A DNA stretch of 64,000 bases from Verrucomicrobiaceae bacterium UBA2429 (GTDB taxonomy: Bacteria > Verrucomicrobiota > Verrucomicrobiia > Verrucomicrobiales > Verrucomicrobiaceae): the NCBI GenBank assembly GCA_002343505.1, contig DDQZ01000110.1, positions 38,350-102,349 of the forward strand, read 5' to 3'. Under the pieces are notes generated by a model. That model made no database searches. It was not told the DNA's origin and saw only the letters and a list, made by a program, of their open reading frames with translations. The position numbers and the translations under genes are program-made. Positions within the stretch are counted from its first letter, which is position 1. The number at the start of each line of letters is the position of its first letter. This document shows, piece by piece, positions 63,634 through 64,000 of this stretch.

Positions 63634-64000
63634 TCAGGGCAGGCGCGGGAACTTGGAGAAGTCGGGCTTGCGCTTTTCGACGAAGGCGTTTTTGCCCTCC
63701 TGCGCCTCATCGCTCATATAGTAGAGGAGGGTGGCATTGCCCGCGAGGTCTAGCAGCCCCATCTGGCCGTCGCAGTCGGCGTTGAGGGAGGCTTTGAGGC
63801 AGCGCAGGGCCAGGGGGGAATGCTGAAGCATCTCGCGGCACCATTTCAGGGTCTCGGTTTCGAGTTCGGCAAGCGGGACGACAGTGTTGACGAGGCCCAT
63901 CTCAAGAGCCTGGCGCGCGTCATATTGACGGCACAGATACCAGATCTCGCGGGCTTTCTTCTGACCTACGATGCGGGCGAGGTAACTGCTTCCGAGACCG
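63634..64000 (-). CDS. menB: 1,4-dihydroxy-2-naphthoyl-CoA synthase, partial (5' end outside window)
   Basis: The C-terminal ~121 residues of a crotonase-fold enzyme that closes the naphthoquinone ring in menaquinone synthesis. [20 protein letters not shown], then [46 protein letters not shown] and the terminal [12 protein letters not shown] match MenB closely. The frame is open to the window end, so the N-terminus lies beyond base 64000. Menaquinone would be the quinone pool that can feed the membrane-linked nitrate reductase module encoded at 3168-7003. Confidence 0.93.
   Translation of the reverse strand, partial: GLGSSYLARIVGQKKAREIWYLCRQYDARQALEMGLVNTVVPLAELETETLKWCREMLQHSPLALRCLKASLNADCDGQMGLLDLAGNATLLYYMSDEAQEGKNAFVEKRKPDFSKFPRLP

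Noticed and set aside
61318..63753. 811-codon open frame on the plus strand
   Set aside because: It is antisense to sulfatase, GluQ-RS and menB, all with strong family motifs, and has no recognisable domain.

Overview
This 64 kb window is GC-rich, gene-dense bacterial chromosome. It most resembles Verrucomicrobiota (Prosthecobacter/Verrucomicrobium-like), with Planctomycetes as the nearest alternative. The grounds are ECF-type sigma factors with a TTRW N-terminus placed directly before Pkn-type Ser/Thr kinases, very large secreted Calx-beta/LamG proteins, a secreted sulfatase, sialidase and PQQ-propeller protein, Tat/Sec-exported hydrolases, and a menaquinone gene (menB). Few genes have a clear Shine-Dalgarno sequence. 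The lineage is inferred from gene content, not from a marker-gene search.

Layout. (1) 1-7003, plus strand: a tight operon for assimilatory nitrate reduction. It encodes a CysJ-like diflavin reductase (5' truncated by the window), a NirA-like siroheme nitrite reductase, a fused DmsB-DmsC iron-sulfur/membrane-anchor protein and a NasA-type molybdopterin nitrate reductase with no export signal. (2) 6942-22547, minus: one 5.2 kilo-residue secreted M36 (fungalysin-type) metalloprotease followed by a long array of Calx-beta, filamin/Ig-like and jelly-roll modules. (3) 22763-30241: single housekeeping and export genes (Tat metallophosphoesterase, aroE, SGNH hydrolase, GH25-like lipoprotein, Mrp/ApbC ATPase, PQQ-propeller protein, and a sialidase broken by a frameshift). 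(4) 30446-52155, plus: a signalling locus made of sigma factor, kinase with C-terminal propeller, second sigma factor, two kinases with extracytoplasmic beta-sandwich modules, a lone LuxR-type HTH protein and a 3380-residue secreted multidomain protein. (5) 52236-58893: minus-strand groups lgt / small membrane protein / ClpX-like AAA ATPase and two paralogous membrane coiled-coil proteins plus a small lipoprotein, with a plus-strand glycosyltransferase between them. (6) 59185-64000: tRNA-Pro(GGG), an SDR oxidoreductase, a 104-residue protein of unknown function, then minus-strand NUDIX, sulfatase, GluQ-RS and menB (truncated by the window end).

Functional links. The nitrate operon looks wired so that the membrane quinone pool, probably menaquinone given menB, feeds the FeS/DmsC protein and a cytoplasmic nitrate reductase, while NADPH through the flavoprotein feeds nitrite reduction. 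The signalling locus looks like a two-tier module in which envelope-sensing kinases are coupled to dedicated ECF sigma factors; its likely output includes the giant surface protein immediately downstream (inference).

The least ordinary sequence-level observations are short repetitive or palindromic sequences lying in frame inside proteins at tolerant positions. These are the 9-bp SD-encoding repeats in two nitrate-operon genes, an A+T-rich AATCC-type repeat in the nitrate reductase gene, and a triple-palindrome element inside a protein kinase gene. Also notable are internal module duplications in the giant proteins and in kinase 3, and large 3' overlaps between convergent genes. The first 62 bases are almost pure G/C and look artefactual.
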